Below, piece after piece: positions 10,434 to 20,738 of a stretch of 64,000 nucleotides of DNA. Within the stretch, counting starts at the first letter, position 1, and each line of letters begins with the position of its first letter. The notes beneath the pieces were generated by a model, which saw nothing but the letters and a program-made list of their open reading frames with translations, did not search any database and was not told the origin of the DNA. The position numbers and the translations under genes were made by a program. The stretch covers positions 10,130,630 through 10,194,629 of the forward strand of contig NC_086232.1 of NCBI RefSeq assembly GCF_036321145.2, given 5' to 3'. Source of the DNA: Pelmatolapia mariae. Lineage: Eukaryota > Chordata > Actinopteri > Cichliformes > Cichlidae.

Positions 10434-13400
10434 ACACTTCATCTGTGGCCTTCCTCTGACCCTCTCAGCTGCTTCCCTGTCCACCCATGACGTAATGGAC
10501 ATTGGGGTCACTGTTCCCGCTTTGACCCTCTCTAGGCGTCCTCTGGCTCAGCAAATCAGACATTCTCATGTCATCTAGGTGGTCCAGTAATAAAATGCCA
10601 GCTCCTACTTGAAAACACTTCATGCTTAAGTGGTCTCTGCTCCTTTTCTGGGTCCCTCTCTAGTGGACATCTTCTCCTCTAAGGGATAGAAAACACTTTC
10701 TCCCTACTACGACTTCCCTACCTTATGTCCCTCAATTGCTCTCTTCATTTAAACCTGATTCAACTTAACGTTCATTTCTATATATTATTCAACATCACTC
10801 ATCATGTATAAAACTCTCAAAGTGCTGCTTTCACATCCACTTCCTGTTGCTCGCTCTCTTCTCCCTTATCTGATCATCAACATCCTGTACTGTCGCAGCT
10901 GCATGTAAGTCACCTTTCACAAGAAATATCATCATTTAAACTTATTCTTCTACAAAATCAAAAAACTTCAATCAGCTAAGTGTAAGCATATAATCAATAG
11001 CTCCTAAATAAATTTCATCATTGCTGAAAGCTGCTTAAAACCACTCTAACTGTATTTTAGAACTCACATTCCCTGTTATAACCTGTTTTAATATATCATT
11101 TTATTTCATTTTTGCTGCTCTTAATGTAATGGTACACTCTAATCTATACTTTATCAGACTTAACCAAAATATATAAGCTTTCCCCATTTACTTCTGTTTT
11201 AAAACAAAAAACTTGGTCACTTCACCAAGCATTTGTTATTCTGTAACTACATTTTATATAATAAGACTAATTTAGAGCTGCATGTGTTATCGCAATATTT
11301 TACATGTCACACAGTTTAGTTACAAGCAAAACTCCTATTCAAACAGAGGCTAAATGGATTTGAGGCCTTTGGCCTGGAATCAATACTGTCATGTGTGGTT
11401 ATGGACTCTATATGTCTGTAAGCGTGTGCGGCCTTCCATGCTCTGTCATCTTGCACAATAAATTGCTTGGACATCGCGCCAAACAAAGCTTCTGACCTTC
11501 AGTTATTGACTTGAGCAACATTTCTTTAATAAGCACAAAATGCAATGTGTATGAAATCATTTCTATGTATGTAATCTCCAATGCTATTCCTTTGGGTCAG
11601 TGACACTTTTAACATCCTCATAAAAAGCTCTCCTCTACCCTAGAAAAAAATCTATTTAAGTTTTCGTGTACAGCTTCTTATGAGCACCGACATTTATCTT
11701 CTGAACAGAATTCAGTTCATTTTACTCCTTTAGCTTAGACATAAAAATAACAATTCCTGCCTCAGTTTTACCATATCTAAATTATCACAAAAAACCCCAA
11801 TCATTATAAAATCATACTGAAACCCATTTCAAATTAAATCCCCCTTTTTATTTGGACTTCACATGCGTGTCCAAATAAAACTCAAAATGCATCACCCAGG
11901 CTTAAGAAATTAAAGGGAAAAAAGGTTAGGCTTATCATCTCTCTAAACACTCAAACACTACAGCCATCCTCCTCCCAGGTATTTTGCCCTAAAAACCTGT
12001 GTTTAAGGAATAAAATCAATCTAATCATTATGTCAAATCTTCTCAAACTCCTTGCTCCATGCAAAGTCTGGATCCTTGGAACTTCCTGGAAACAAAAACC
12101 TGTACTTTACATTTCATAACCAACTCCCCCCCTTTATGATCCAATCTGTGTTATAAGAAAGAAACCCCAACAAGACACAATTATCAAGCAAATACATTAT
12201 AAAAATAGCAGCAGAAATATCAGCAAAATACGAATCTAACCCCAGTCAGTAAAGCAGAAATTCCCTCAAAGCAACTCAAGAGTCAGCATCCCCCGAATTA
12301 AGTCTCCCCCTTGTCCTGCTTATGACAAAAGCAAAACAAAGCATCCCATTTCTCTTCCTGGCATGGTAAACTGTTTGTCCACATTCATTCATCCCCTCTT
12401 TGGTCCAGTCACTCACATTCACTCACACGCATTCACACATGATGTTTGCTGATATCGAGCCTCCAAATAATCAGATACTCCACATCAGCAAAATGAGCTC
12501 AATCATTTGTTTTATTTCGTTGTCCTTTTTAGGAAAATAGTCCTTTAGGCTTCTGACTGGATTGAATCGCTACAATCCTTTTAGACAGAGACTCACAGCC
12601 AATCAGGTCCCCACGATGGACTCCTCTTCAGCCAATTACAATCTGAAAAGCCCACCTTACATTTTGTTCTCCCGAGAATTTTGTCAGCGCTGCTCACCCT
12701 CTTCCAGGCCTGCTTCAGAACAAAAAATGAGAAAAACAGAGCTACTTATTAGCTCATCAAAGTACAAAACAAAATCACCTGACAGGTTTTTTCTAAGTGC
12801 ACTACTACAAAAACTATGGGCCCTTTTCGACATGTCCATGTTTATTAAAACTCCTTCTATTAAAATAAAAACAGCAACCTCACAAATCTTAACCAATCCC
12901 AAATGTCACCCGTTCAACACACCGAAAACCCCGTCAAAAGCTGCACCATTTTCCACACAACGTCTCCCTAGACACTTCACCATACTTAGATTCAGCATAA
13001 GATATACACCCATTACAATAACGTATCATCACTACATTATAAATTTCCTGTCCAAATCTGCATCTCTGAACAGACCTGACCACCGTAATCAATTATCCTG
13101 TTACTTTACCATTATATATTTCGCCCAATAATCCTTCTCAGTCACTGCTCCGTTTGCTCACTGAAAGCCTGAGTCTCACACGCACACAGGAAGTGTCTTC
13201 TTCACCACTCACTCCAGCTAATTTGCATACTGAGTCATCTCTCAAGAAGTTACTGTGACAAGAAAAATGCATGTTTAAACCTTATCACATCATTCGATTA
13301 TTTTCATTTTCTTTCTATACTAATCGCTTGCTTTGATCATTCAGCGCAAAAGCACTCCTAACTCACTCTTATAAAAACTACTTTAATCACTGTTCTGTTT

Positions 13401-16037
13401 GTTTTTCCATAACTCACTCCCTTGTCATACAGCTTCTTTTGAGTCAACTTCAAGCTTTAATCTATCTTATTAAACATTCACACCATTCTATCACTCATAC
13501 AATTAGCAAGCTGATTTAATTGCATGTGTTTGTGTCCTTTAGCCAAGTTTAATCACTATCTCTGCATTATTCTTCACGAGCTTGTCTTTGTCTTCTTAAG
13601 ATTAATGCATTTTCTGTTTGTATGTATGGTTTTGCATATGTTGCTTTGCAGTATTTCAGACTCCTTCACAATTCTCCAGTTAAACAGTCAGTTTTCTCCT
13701 TCCCCGAATTACTAGCCCAAACTTTTCGATTTCCCACCTTAAATAACAGCCCTCCTAGTCTTCAGCCAGGAGTTAGGGCTTGCTTTCAGGTTCCTGGACA
13801 CATCATGCTGTGAACAATTCAACCAGAAACTTGCCTTAACATATCCATTGATGTTAACCTATAATTTCTTCCGACCGCTGCTGTGGAGAATTGGTCCAGG
13901 TCTGCTTTGCTCCTGAAAATAACAAAACTGAGACATTTTCATTATTATCACGGGTACCTAAACGACCCATTTCTCTCTCTCTGGTCAGAAATACCAACTT
14001 ATGTCATGTATGTAAGCGTGTTCTTCCTTGCGTTATGGGGTCATGTAAATGCAGTGTAAGCTGTTTCTTCATTGCATCTTAAATTGTAATCAGCTTTACT
14101 TAATGCGTCTTTCCTCTGAGTTCTGGATTCAAACTATCTCACTTCTGCTTCTCTCCAAAAATAATTTCACATGTAACAATTTGTGCATGTGTGTTTTCTA
14201 TTCATTAATGTAGTTGTCAGTTATTTACTTTCATTATTTTTACCTTTTCTATTATTTACCTGTTTGTTGTGTCGTGGTGGACCTCCCTAAACCACCAAAA
14301 GTCCAGCCTTCAATTTCAACCCAATCATATCCTATATACTCGCAGTCAAACTTGTCCTGCTTCACCTGACACCGGTCCCTCTCTTCACAGTGTCCTGTCC
14401 GGCCTTCAAAGCTCCAACAAACACAGTCTGTTTCTTCTCTGTTTTGATGTTCCAGTATTCTTCTTTTAAGTTGAGTTCCAGTCTGGCAAAATATCACGTT
14501 CATTGCCTTCGACTCAGTGCCCCCCAGTCCAGTCACACTTTTCATTACCAGCCTCCAGTTTCCCCGTGCATGTTTTGTCACGTGGTTTCCTTCATTCTGC
14601 TTCTGGAGTCGTCATACAGTCATATTTTATTTGCACTTTTTTTTTTTTTTTTACTTCTCCATCCATCTTTTCAGTCTTCTCTCTCAAGATTACCTCACGC
14701 ATGGCAAATATGAGAGTCAGTGCCTTCAAGCAGACATATCCCACTGTTCTTCACCAGCAACTGGGCATATTGCATCACATGCTTTCATTCATACTGCTGG
14801 ACTCATCAGTCGTCGTCAGTGTTAATGCTTTCACTTGCACTGCCTTTTGGCTGCAGTCAATTCTTCCATGATGTTCTGTCGGTCTTCCTCAGGAGATTAA
14901 CTGTCCTTTAAGCTTCTTCTCAGAGTCCGGACAAAGTGACAGGTGAAGCTATCAACTTTTAGCCAAAAAACTGGCCCGTTTTCCCAATTGTGTTGATCTA
15001 TGCTTTTGCTGCTGAACTCAGGGTTCCAGGTTGAAAAAACTCCACCTGTATTAACACACTAAAGCATACAATTAATATCCTTTTCATTTCTTTTCTCTTC
15101 TGTGCTTTCTCCACCCAGAGTTTAACTCGTCTCTCTCTCTGGGTTCTCTCTTCACACACTCCGTTCCTTTTATGGGCATGCAGCCCCGGTTACACACACA
15201 CAGGCACACAGAGCCATATTTCCTGTTTCTTCAGACTAATCTAACTCTTTTGTTTTTCATCGTATTTATAGTCTACAGACCCTCTTTAATTCTACTAAAT
15301 CTTAATCTAAAATATACCTTTATTTCCTGCACACTTTTAACTATTCTAACCTCTTTCAGACATCATGAATCGTCTCACACACACTGCCTTTTCTCTCAAA
15401 CTTCCACTTTTTCACTCACTCTACTATCAACCTCCTGAGTGTTATTACTACCTATTTACTTATTTTATACAAATCACGCACAGTCACTCAAATACTTACA
15501 TCATTCACACAGTTAAAATCACTGAAAGAATAAAACACACCAGCATTTGTGGCTCAAGATAGGTTACTACTTTAAAATAATATATTGGTCTTAGGTACTG
15601 TACAATGCACTCAATCTATATATATATATTCATCAAAAGTCAGCCAACACCTATACATCTACAGTAATCAATTCACACTCTATTTATACAATTCTAGTGA
15701 GCAAAACCAGCATCTCAGTCACAGGCATTTAGCAACATTTACAGACAATAGTTATAAAGCTCAATCACACTCTAAACTGAAAGCAACACTCTCCATGCGC
15801 GTCACCGCTCCTCATTTGCATTCTCACACACACACCATCTAAAAATAAACCCACCAACCAATGCACCGTTGGCTCAGAAACTCTTCTCCCTCAACCATCT
15901 CTTATTTTATTTTACAGACGTCCTATATTTACAACTGCACAGATTTCAGGCCTTATCACTCCTACCTAATTTAGATAAATTTATCCTAACGGTCCAACCG
16001 ATAAAGCCTCTGCTTTTTTGCGACCAATTCACCAGGC
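10434..16037 (-). other. Non-coding body of the LARD-like element
   Basis: No long open frame exists on the element's sense (minus) strand. The longest plus-strand frame (12562-13131, 189 codons) is antisense and has no domain. The plus strand is strikingly poor in G and rich in C, A and T, so the sense RNA would be poor in C. Retroelement protein motifs were looked for and not found. If coding sequence was ever here, it is beyond recognition by eye. Confidence 0.6.
14252..14581 (-). other. Cys-rich 109-codon open frame in the LARD-like element
   Basis: The only sense-strand frame in the element body with any protein-like character. Cysteines cluster in the middle (CVCWSFEGRTGHCEERDRC) and are followed by a DCEYIGYDWVEIEGW-type segment. 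It could be the remnant of an envelope or accessory reading frame, or chance. I recognise no family. The start is arbitrary because no upstream signal was identified. Confidence 0.2.
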
Positions 16038-16501
16038 CAGACTCGAACTGCTCTGTCCAGATTTCTAACCCTAACTTAATTTACCAGTAGCCAAACAAGC
16101 GCAGATAGGAGACTCGAACTCCTAGCAATTTTGAAGGTTCCCCAGACCTTCCCGGTTTGTCGTACCGTATTAACCCTTAGTCGCCGCTAGGTGAAGGACA
16201 AACGTCTTTGTCCAGCAGGGAGCATTACCTCCGAGAAAAGTGCGCTTCTTAACAGACGCCGCTGTCGTCCTAGACAAATTTAGAGTAATTTAAACAACAA
16301 TCTATCCCCATAACAGGAAAAATATTGAGGCCGATCTATCCTTGCGTACATAGGAGACTCGAACTCCTGAAATGACCATCACAAGATAGACCAAATGACC
16401 AATGGGACTTGAACCCACCAAAAATGACCAAAATCCCTACTTTTCTACGTGAGACTCGAACTCACTTTAATTCTTTTCCTTTTCTTTGGGACTCGAACCC
16501 A
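16038..16501 (-). other. Array of six T-arm-like hairpins in the element leader
   Basis: On the minus strand six short hairpins carry the 7-nt loop TTCGAGT (TTCAAGT in one), the loop of a tRNA T-arm. They are at 16487-16501 (stem TGGG/CCCA), 16449-16465 (GTGAG/CTCAC), 16403-16417 (TGGG/CCCA), 16352-16368 (AGGAG/CTCCT), 16106-16124 (TAGGAG/CTCCTA) and 16038-16050 (CAG/CTG). The stems differ but stay paired while the loop is constant, which points to selection on RNA shape. The sequence also resembles the RNA polymerase III B box (GGTTCGANTCC). Spacing (38-246 bp) and the lack of D-arm, anticodon arm and acceptor stem rule out normal tRNA genes. Confidence 0.75.
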
Positions 16502-16662
16502 GTACTTTTACTTATAACTTATCCTTATTTCAAATCACCAACTCATGAGATTACAACCAAAACCAAAATCAAAACAGACATTCACCAGTAATTTCAGTGA
16601 GTAGGCTTTAATTTGACATGCCCAATGTGACACCTTTTGGAAATATATTTCAACAGGCAGTG

Positions 16663-16668
16663 TCTTAC
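16663..16668 (-). promoter_or_regulatory. Splice donor in the element leader
   Basis: On the minus strand AAAG|GTAAGA occurs about 130 nt downstream of the 5' LTR. This is a near-consensus donor and is where retroviruses place their major splice donor. No matching acceptor was identified. Confidence 0.45.
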
Positions 16669-16781
16669 CTTTAAATGCCCCGGGGAATGCCTCCTCACTT
16701 TCACCACTGACTAGCGTCTGCCCGTCTAATCACCACGGACCCCGGATCTCTCCGTCTACACCTCCAAAATTCCCCCTCTCA

Positions 16782-16798
16782 CCGGACGAAGCCCCCAA
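16782..16798 (-). promoter_or_regulatory. tRNA primer-binding site
   Basis: On the minus strand TTGGGGGCTTCGTCCGG starts within 1-2 nt of the LTR end. It resembles the tRNA-Pro primer site TGGGGGCTCGTCC but has one extra T, so the primer may be tRNA-Pro with a bulge or another tRNA. Confidence 0.65.
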
Positions 16799-16799
16799 A

Positions 16800-17791
16800 T
16801 GTTAAGGTTCAGATATTGAGGAGGAATCCAAAATAACCACCACTGATCCGGCCGTGTGCAATTAGACGGCATTTTAATGAATACACGCAGCGTGGAGCCA
16901 ACACTGTACAGATTCAGTGTTGAACTCCCTTACAATAGTCAGAACCCAATATTTATAGGGGTGAAACAGTACAGCCCCCCTTTCTGTTGCCAGGCAGAAA
17001 CCAAAACCACAATGACTTTTAACATAGTTTAAAAGAACATCGTCGCGTCTCCATCCAGGTGCCTTCCTGTTGTCCCCGGACGCTCGCCTTCGCTGTCGCT
17101 TGTCTCTGGAACATCCTGCACCTGCTTCTTCATCAAACAGTCACATATGCACGCACAATTTTTGCAGTTGCAAGCAAAACATAAGATTAACTTTTACCTA
17201 TATAACTGAGTCTATCTACGATGTGTGTGTGTGTATGTGTCAGCCTCTGCTTGCACTTTGTTTCACCTCTCAGCTCCCCAGCTAGACCTTAACCTTTCCA
17301 CTAGACAAAAGGCCAGCACAACTGAAACTATGTGTGTGCCGATCTTGACTTATATGTAAAATGTATAAAACAAATGTTCCAATCTAATACAACTACTTAA
17401 AGCTTAATCAGCGATAAATGCATAAAAGACACCCTACTCTTAACTTGCACTTAGACTCTGGTTTCAGTTTCGCTTCTGCAGAAGCATGCCTTGCAGAAGT
17501 GTTTCCTGTCTCATTTTGGCACAGAGTATTTCCTGTCCCTGCAGCTCAGTTTCTCACCCACTGAAGACTTCAGTGTAAGAATATAAAAACATTCAAAAGC
17601 CTTTAAAATTATAGATTCAACTCAACAGTTTAAAGTGGTTCTTCTTGGACCTGTAATAAAGACTAATATAATACCAATATGTTTGAACATCTGAATGCAT
17701 CCGCATGCAACATCACTATTAATAATGAAATGGTAACGATGATTATACTAATAGCAGCAAATAATAGCAATAAATATTTCTCCTCTTGACA
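16800..17791 (-). repeat. 5' LTR of the LARD-like element
   Basis: 992 bp. On the minus strand it has a CTATAAAT TATA box (16957-16951) and an ATTAAA-type polyadenylation signal about 80 nt downstream (16878-16873), ending in CTTAACA at 16800. That U3-R-U5 order independently supports the minus orientation. Confidence 0.9.
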
Positions 17792-18419
17792 ATTGTGAAA
17801 TATTTAGTTTGTATTATTCTCCAGAATTAGAAGAAGGTGATAACTATTACCTTTGTTAAACTGATTTGTATTACATTAGACTGCTGATTTATTGTGAATG
17901 AATGATATTGTTTTATGATGCATTATACTTCTGAGTTAAAAGAATGTGACAATTATTAGATTTGTTGGATAGGTGTGTATTATCCTGTACCATCGATCTG
18001 CTGTGAATGTGTTACACTGTTTCTTGACATTTCATACTGCTGAATCATGAAGAGAATATTGTGTGCAGAGAGTCAGGGCCTTTCTGTTCTGATAGCAGAG
18101 GAGACATACCACATTCTACAGGAGTTTTACCCCCACCACCTTGTTGGAAGCAGATAGACAGGGAGCCGGGGTCATAACTTAGGCGCCGTGTGAGAGAAAG
18201 AACGTGAATGTTTAGGCTTTTATGACTAGGTGGGGGCCACTAGATGCTATAAAAGTCTGAGCAATGCTCCACCATTTCGAGATCGATGCTGTCTGCATAC
18301 AGTATTCATCTCCCACACGTGTGTTCATTAAAATCTTTGTTTGACCTTATCTCGTTGTACCAAGAGTGTTGTCTTGAGTGGTCTCCTGCCTCCCTCCTTT
18401 AATAATCTGAACCCTAACA
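17792..18419 (+). mobile_element. Solo ERV-like LTR, 3' part (U3 end, R, U5)
   Basis: Continuation of the LTR that begins at 8947. It completes the tandem U3 repeats. The promoter follows: TATAAAA at 18248-18254 and ATTAAA near 18328. It ends AACCCTAACA at 18419, followed by the TAAT duplication at 18420-18423. Confidence 0.8.
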
Positions 18420-18423
18420 TAAT

Positions 18424-18620
18424 CCTCCACATTGAAAGGAGCCAGTTAAGGTGGTTCTGGAGTTTGACAAGGTTGCCTCCTGGGCAACTCCCAGGTGAGG
18501 TTTTCTGGGCGTGTCCCACCAGGAGGAGGCCCGATCAGACATGATGGAATTCCCCTGGATACGCTGGAGAGGGAAGTCTGGAGTTCTCTGCTTAGGCTGC
18601 TGCCCTCGGCAGCAGATAAG
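18424..18620 (+). pseudogene. LINE ORF2 C-terminal relic
   Basis: The plus strand reads IERSQLRWFWSLTRLPPG and then PTRRRPDQT. This matches the conserved C-terminal end of a non-LTR retrotransposon polyprotein common in fish (IERSQLRWFGHL-type motif). It is interrupted and short. The solo LTR inserted directly at its left end. Clade not determined. Confidence 0.55.
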
Positions 18621-19035
18621 TGACATAAATAGAGCAAATATAACTGTTCTGTGTTCTCAAGAATGTGATTATTTCCTTCCAGGACGCAAGAAGAGATGAG
18701 CCCTCTGTCACAGATGGTGTGGTCACCTGCAGGTTCAACAATAAAAACATGTTATAATTATTATAGCAATAATAGTAATAATACAAAGTTATGAGAAGCT
18801 TAAACTTAGTTTCAGAATAATTAAATCTGAGACTTGGTTTTACTGTAAGGTTATTAAGTTTCAAATTGTGTGACAAATAAATATAAACTTTAATTCTGAA
18901 AATATTTAAATATTATTAAATAACACCAGCTACAATATTGGATAACTTAACAGAACAGTGTCCAGTATGTTGGCTGATATACTTTATTTACATGATATAC
19001 TTTGTTTATATCCAACTCATGTCAGCTGTGGTTTG
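18621..19035. other. No supported gene
   Basis: AT-rich sequence with poly-A/T runs. A 94-codon minus-strand frame has no domain. Nothing supported. Confidence 0.35.
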
Positions 19036-19174
19036 TGAGCCAAGATGGCGCCGGTGTGCATGGCTCGCCGTCCACGGCTGTCAGATCCACTTTATCTCTT
19101 TTTTTTACTGGAAAGCACTTTCGTCAACCATGTTGCTTTTAAAGTGCTCTATAAATAAAGTTGGATTGGATTTT
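19036..19174 (+). repeat. Internally deleted L2-type LINE (both ends, no middle)
   Basis: The left end 'caagatggcgccgg' matches the start of the full LINE at 25210 ('ccaagatggcgccgag'). It is followed within 90 bp by a LINE 3' terminus, 'gctctataaataaag' then 'ttggattggatttt'. ORF2 is missing entirely. The result is a SINE-sized derivative that keeps both the promoter-proximal and the RT-recognised ends. Confidence 0.6.
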
Positions 19175-19375
19175 AAAATAAAAGTTGAACTGATTTTAAC
19201 GTATTAAAAGGAGTGTTTTTAATTATTATTTTTTAAATAATGCTGTACTAGAAATAAGCTCAAGGACGATAAAAGGTCATGTGATTTAGTTACATTCAAC
19301 TTGTATGCAGCAAAATTAAAAATAAGTTACCACAAGTTGTTTTTTAATTTGGTAAATAATTGAAATTAAGTGTTA

Positions 19376-19715
19376 AAAGTAGTGGCCGTGTTTGACCTCA
19401 TCACCAGGATGAATTGGAAGTACCTCAAATTCCCTCAGGTGGCCTTTTGCTGGTTGGATTGCCACTACAGTCTGTAAACTGTAGAGGTAATTTTGTGAGC
19501 TCATTGGATGAACAGTTTCTGAAATACTCAGACCAGCCCATCTGGCACCAACAACCACGCAGTCTCTTTCCCCCATTCTGATACTTGGTTTGACCTTCAG
19601 CAGGTCATCATGAACATGTCTGTATGCTTAAATACTTCAATTTGCTGACGTCTGATTGGTTCACTAGATATTTGTGTTTAACGAGCAGGTGAACAGGTGT
19701 ACCTGGCAAAGTGTG
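19376..19715 (-). repeat. Dispersed vertebrate repeat fragment
   Basis: Contains 'tctgaaatactcagaccagc' and 'ctggcaccaacaaccacg', then 'aacgagcaggtgaacagg' and 'tgtacctggcaaagt'. I recognise these as parts of a widespread fish repeat ending near a 'gtgtacctaataaagtgg' tail. The class of that repeat is uncertain. The 67-codon frame on the minus strand is part of it and is not a gene. Confidence 0.5.
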
Positions 19716-19739
19716 TGTAACCCTCAGTGTTACTGACAT

Positions 19740-20738
19740 GTTCCACACTGACGCACAAAAATACTCTGTGCCCCACACTGTTTTTATTAAGCATGTCTAA
19801 TCACTGTGGACATTACATGTACCTTCTTGAAGGAGAGGTCAAAGGTCAGTTACCTTTAGAGGTTCTTGCTATATGTTATGACATATACACAGCACAGTTG
19901 TAGGAATCAAAGTTTGTAGGTTCTAAGGCTTTTTGTCAATTTTCAACCAATAAATCATAAAGTTGACCTTGAAGACCACAAGTTTTAATGGATTGTTAAC
20001 ATGACCCCACTCTACAGCCCTACAACATTTTAACATGAGTTATTTAAGACTTTCCAGCTATCCTGTTTACAGAAAAAGATTAACGAGTAGAAGAAAAAAC
20101 TCAGAAACAAACTTTAATTATTTCTGATTAGAAGCTGTACAGTCCGGACTGATTTTTTTATTTTTTTTTGTCTGTCCCATTTGGTTCTTTAGCCGTCAGA
20201 ATTGTTGTCTGAAGACCAACAAGGATACCAAATGGATTTATTTTGCCAAATGGATCATCATGGCATTGCTGTATTGGTCCATTTGATCAAACTTTGTTGT
20301 TATTATTTAATTTATTTTCAGTTGTTACAGATGGGACAGACATGACTGGGGGATAGGAAAGGGAGAAAGAAAGAGAGGAAGGAAAAGAAAAACAGAAGGG
20401 AAAAGGGACAGTGAAAAAGGGCACTTACAAAGACAAAGAGAAAAAAAAAATCTCCTGGATCACCTGTTGAGAGAGAAAGAAGAGAAAACAAGCAAAAAAA
20501 CAAACAAACAAAGCAACATACTAAACACAACACCATCACGTTAATCTAGCTAAGTGTGAACAGCAGTAAATACTAAATATTGAATGTTGTTGTGCAGCAC
20601 GCAGGACAGACAGCGCACAATGTGCTTTGAAGTAGCAGCTAAGAAAGGTGTAGTTTATGTCTACGAACAGTGAACACCCGTGTGCACACCTGTGTGGATC
20701 AGCGCGCTTGTATACAAAAGGTTTCTCCATGTAACGGT
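19740..20738. other. No supported gene; purine-rich tract
   Basis: No coding potential was recognised. The plus strand from about 20340 to 20490 is almost pure A/G ('gggagaaagaaagagaggaa'), a possible triplex- or H-DNA-prone tract. Confidence 0.4.

Larger units (their letters stand above)
9408..17791 (-). mobile_element. Non-autonomous LTR retrotransposon (LARD-like), 8384 bp
   Basis: Two 992-bp direct repeats (9408-10399 and 16800-17791) bound a 6.4-kb internal region. A 4-bp duplication, ATTG, flanks the whole (9404-9407 and 17792-17795). On the minus strand the order is 5' LTR, primer-binding site (16798-16782), splice donor, hairpin-rich leader, non-coding body, polypurine tract (10410-10400), 3' LTR. 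The LTRs differ at only about three positions that I could see, so insertion was recent. I find no protease, RT, RNase H, integrase or zinc-knuckle motif on either strand, so it must be mobilised by enzymes from another element. The long non-coding interior fits the description of a LARD (large retrotransposon derivative). It is inserted inside the solo LTR that starts at 8947. Confidence 0.88.

Noticed and set aside
12562..13131. 189-codon plus-strand open frame as a gene
   Set aside because: It is antisense to the LTR element, has no domain, and arises in G-poor sequence where stop codons are rare on that strand by composition.
14390..14911. Overlapping 102-122 codon plus-strand frames
   Set aside because: They overlap each other in different frames, are low-complexity Ser/Phe-rich, and are antisense to the element.
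16038..16501. Cluster of tRNA genes
   Set aside because: Only T-arm-like hairpins are present. Acceptor, D and anticodon arms are missing and spacing is too short between several of them.
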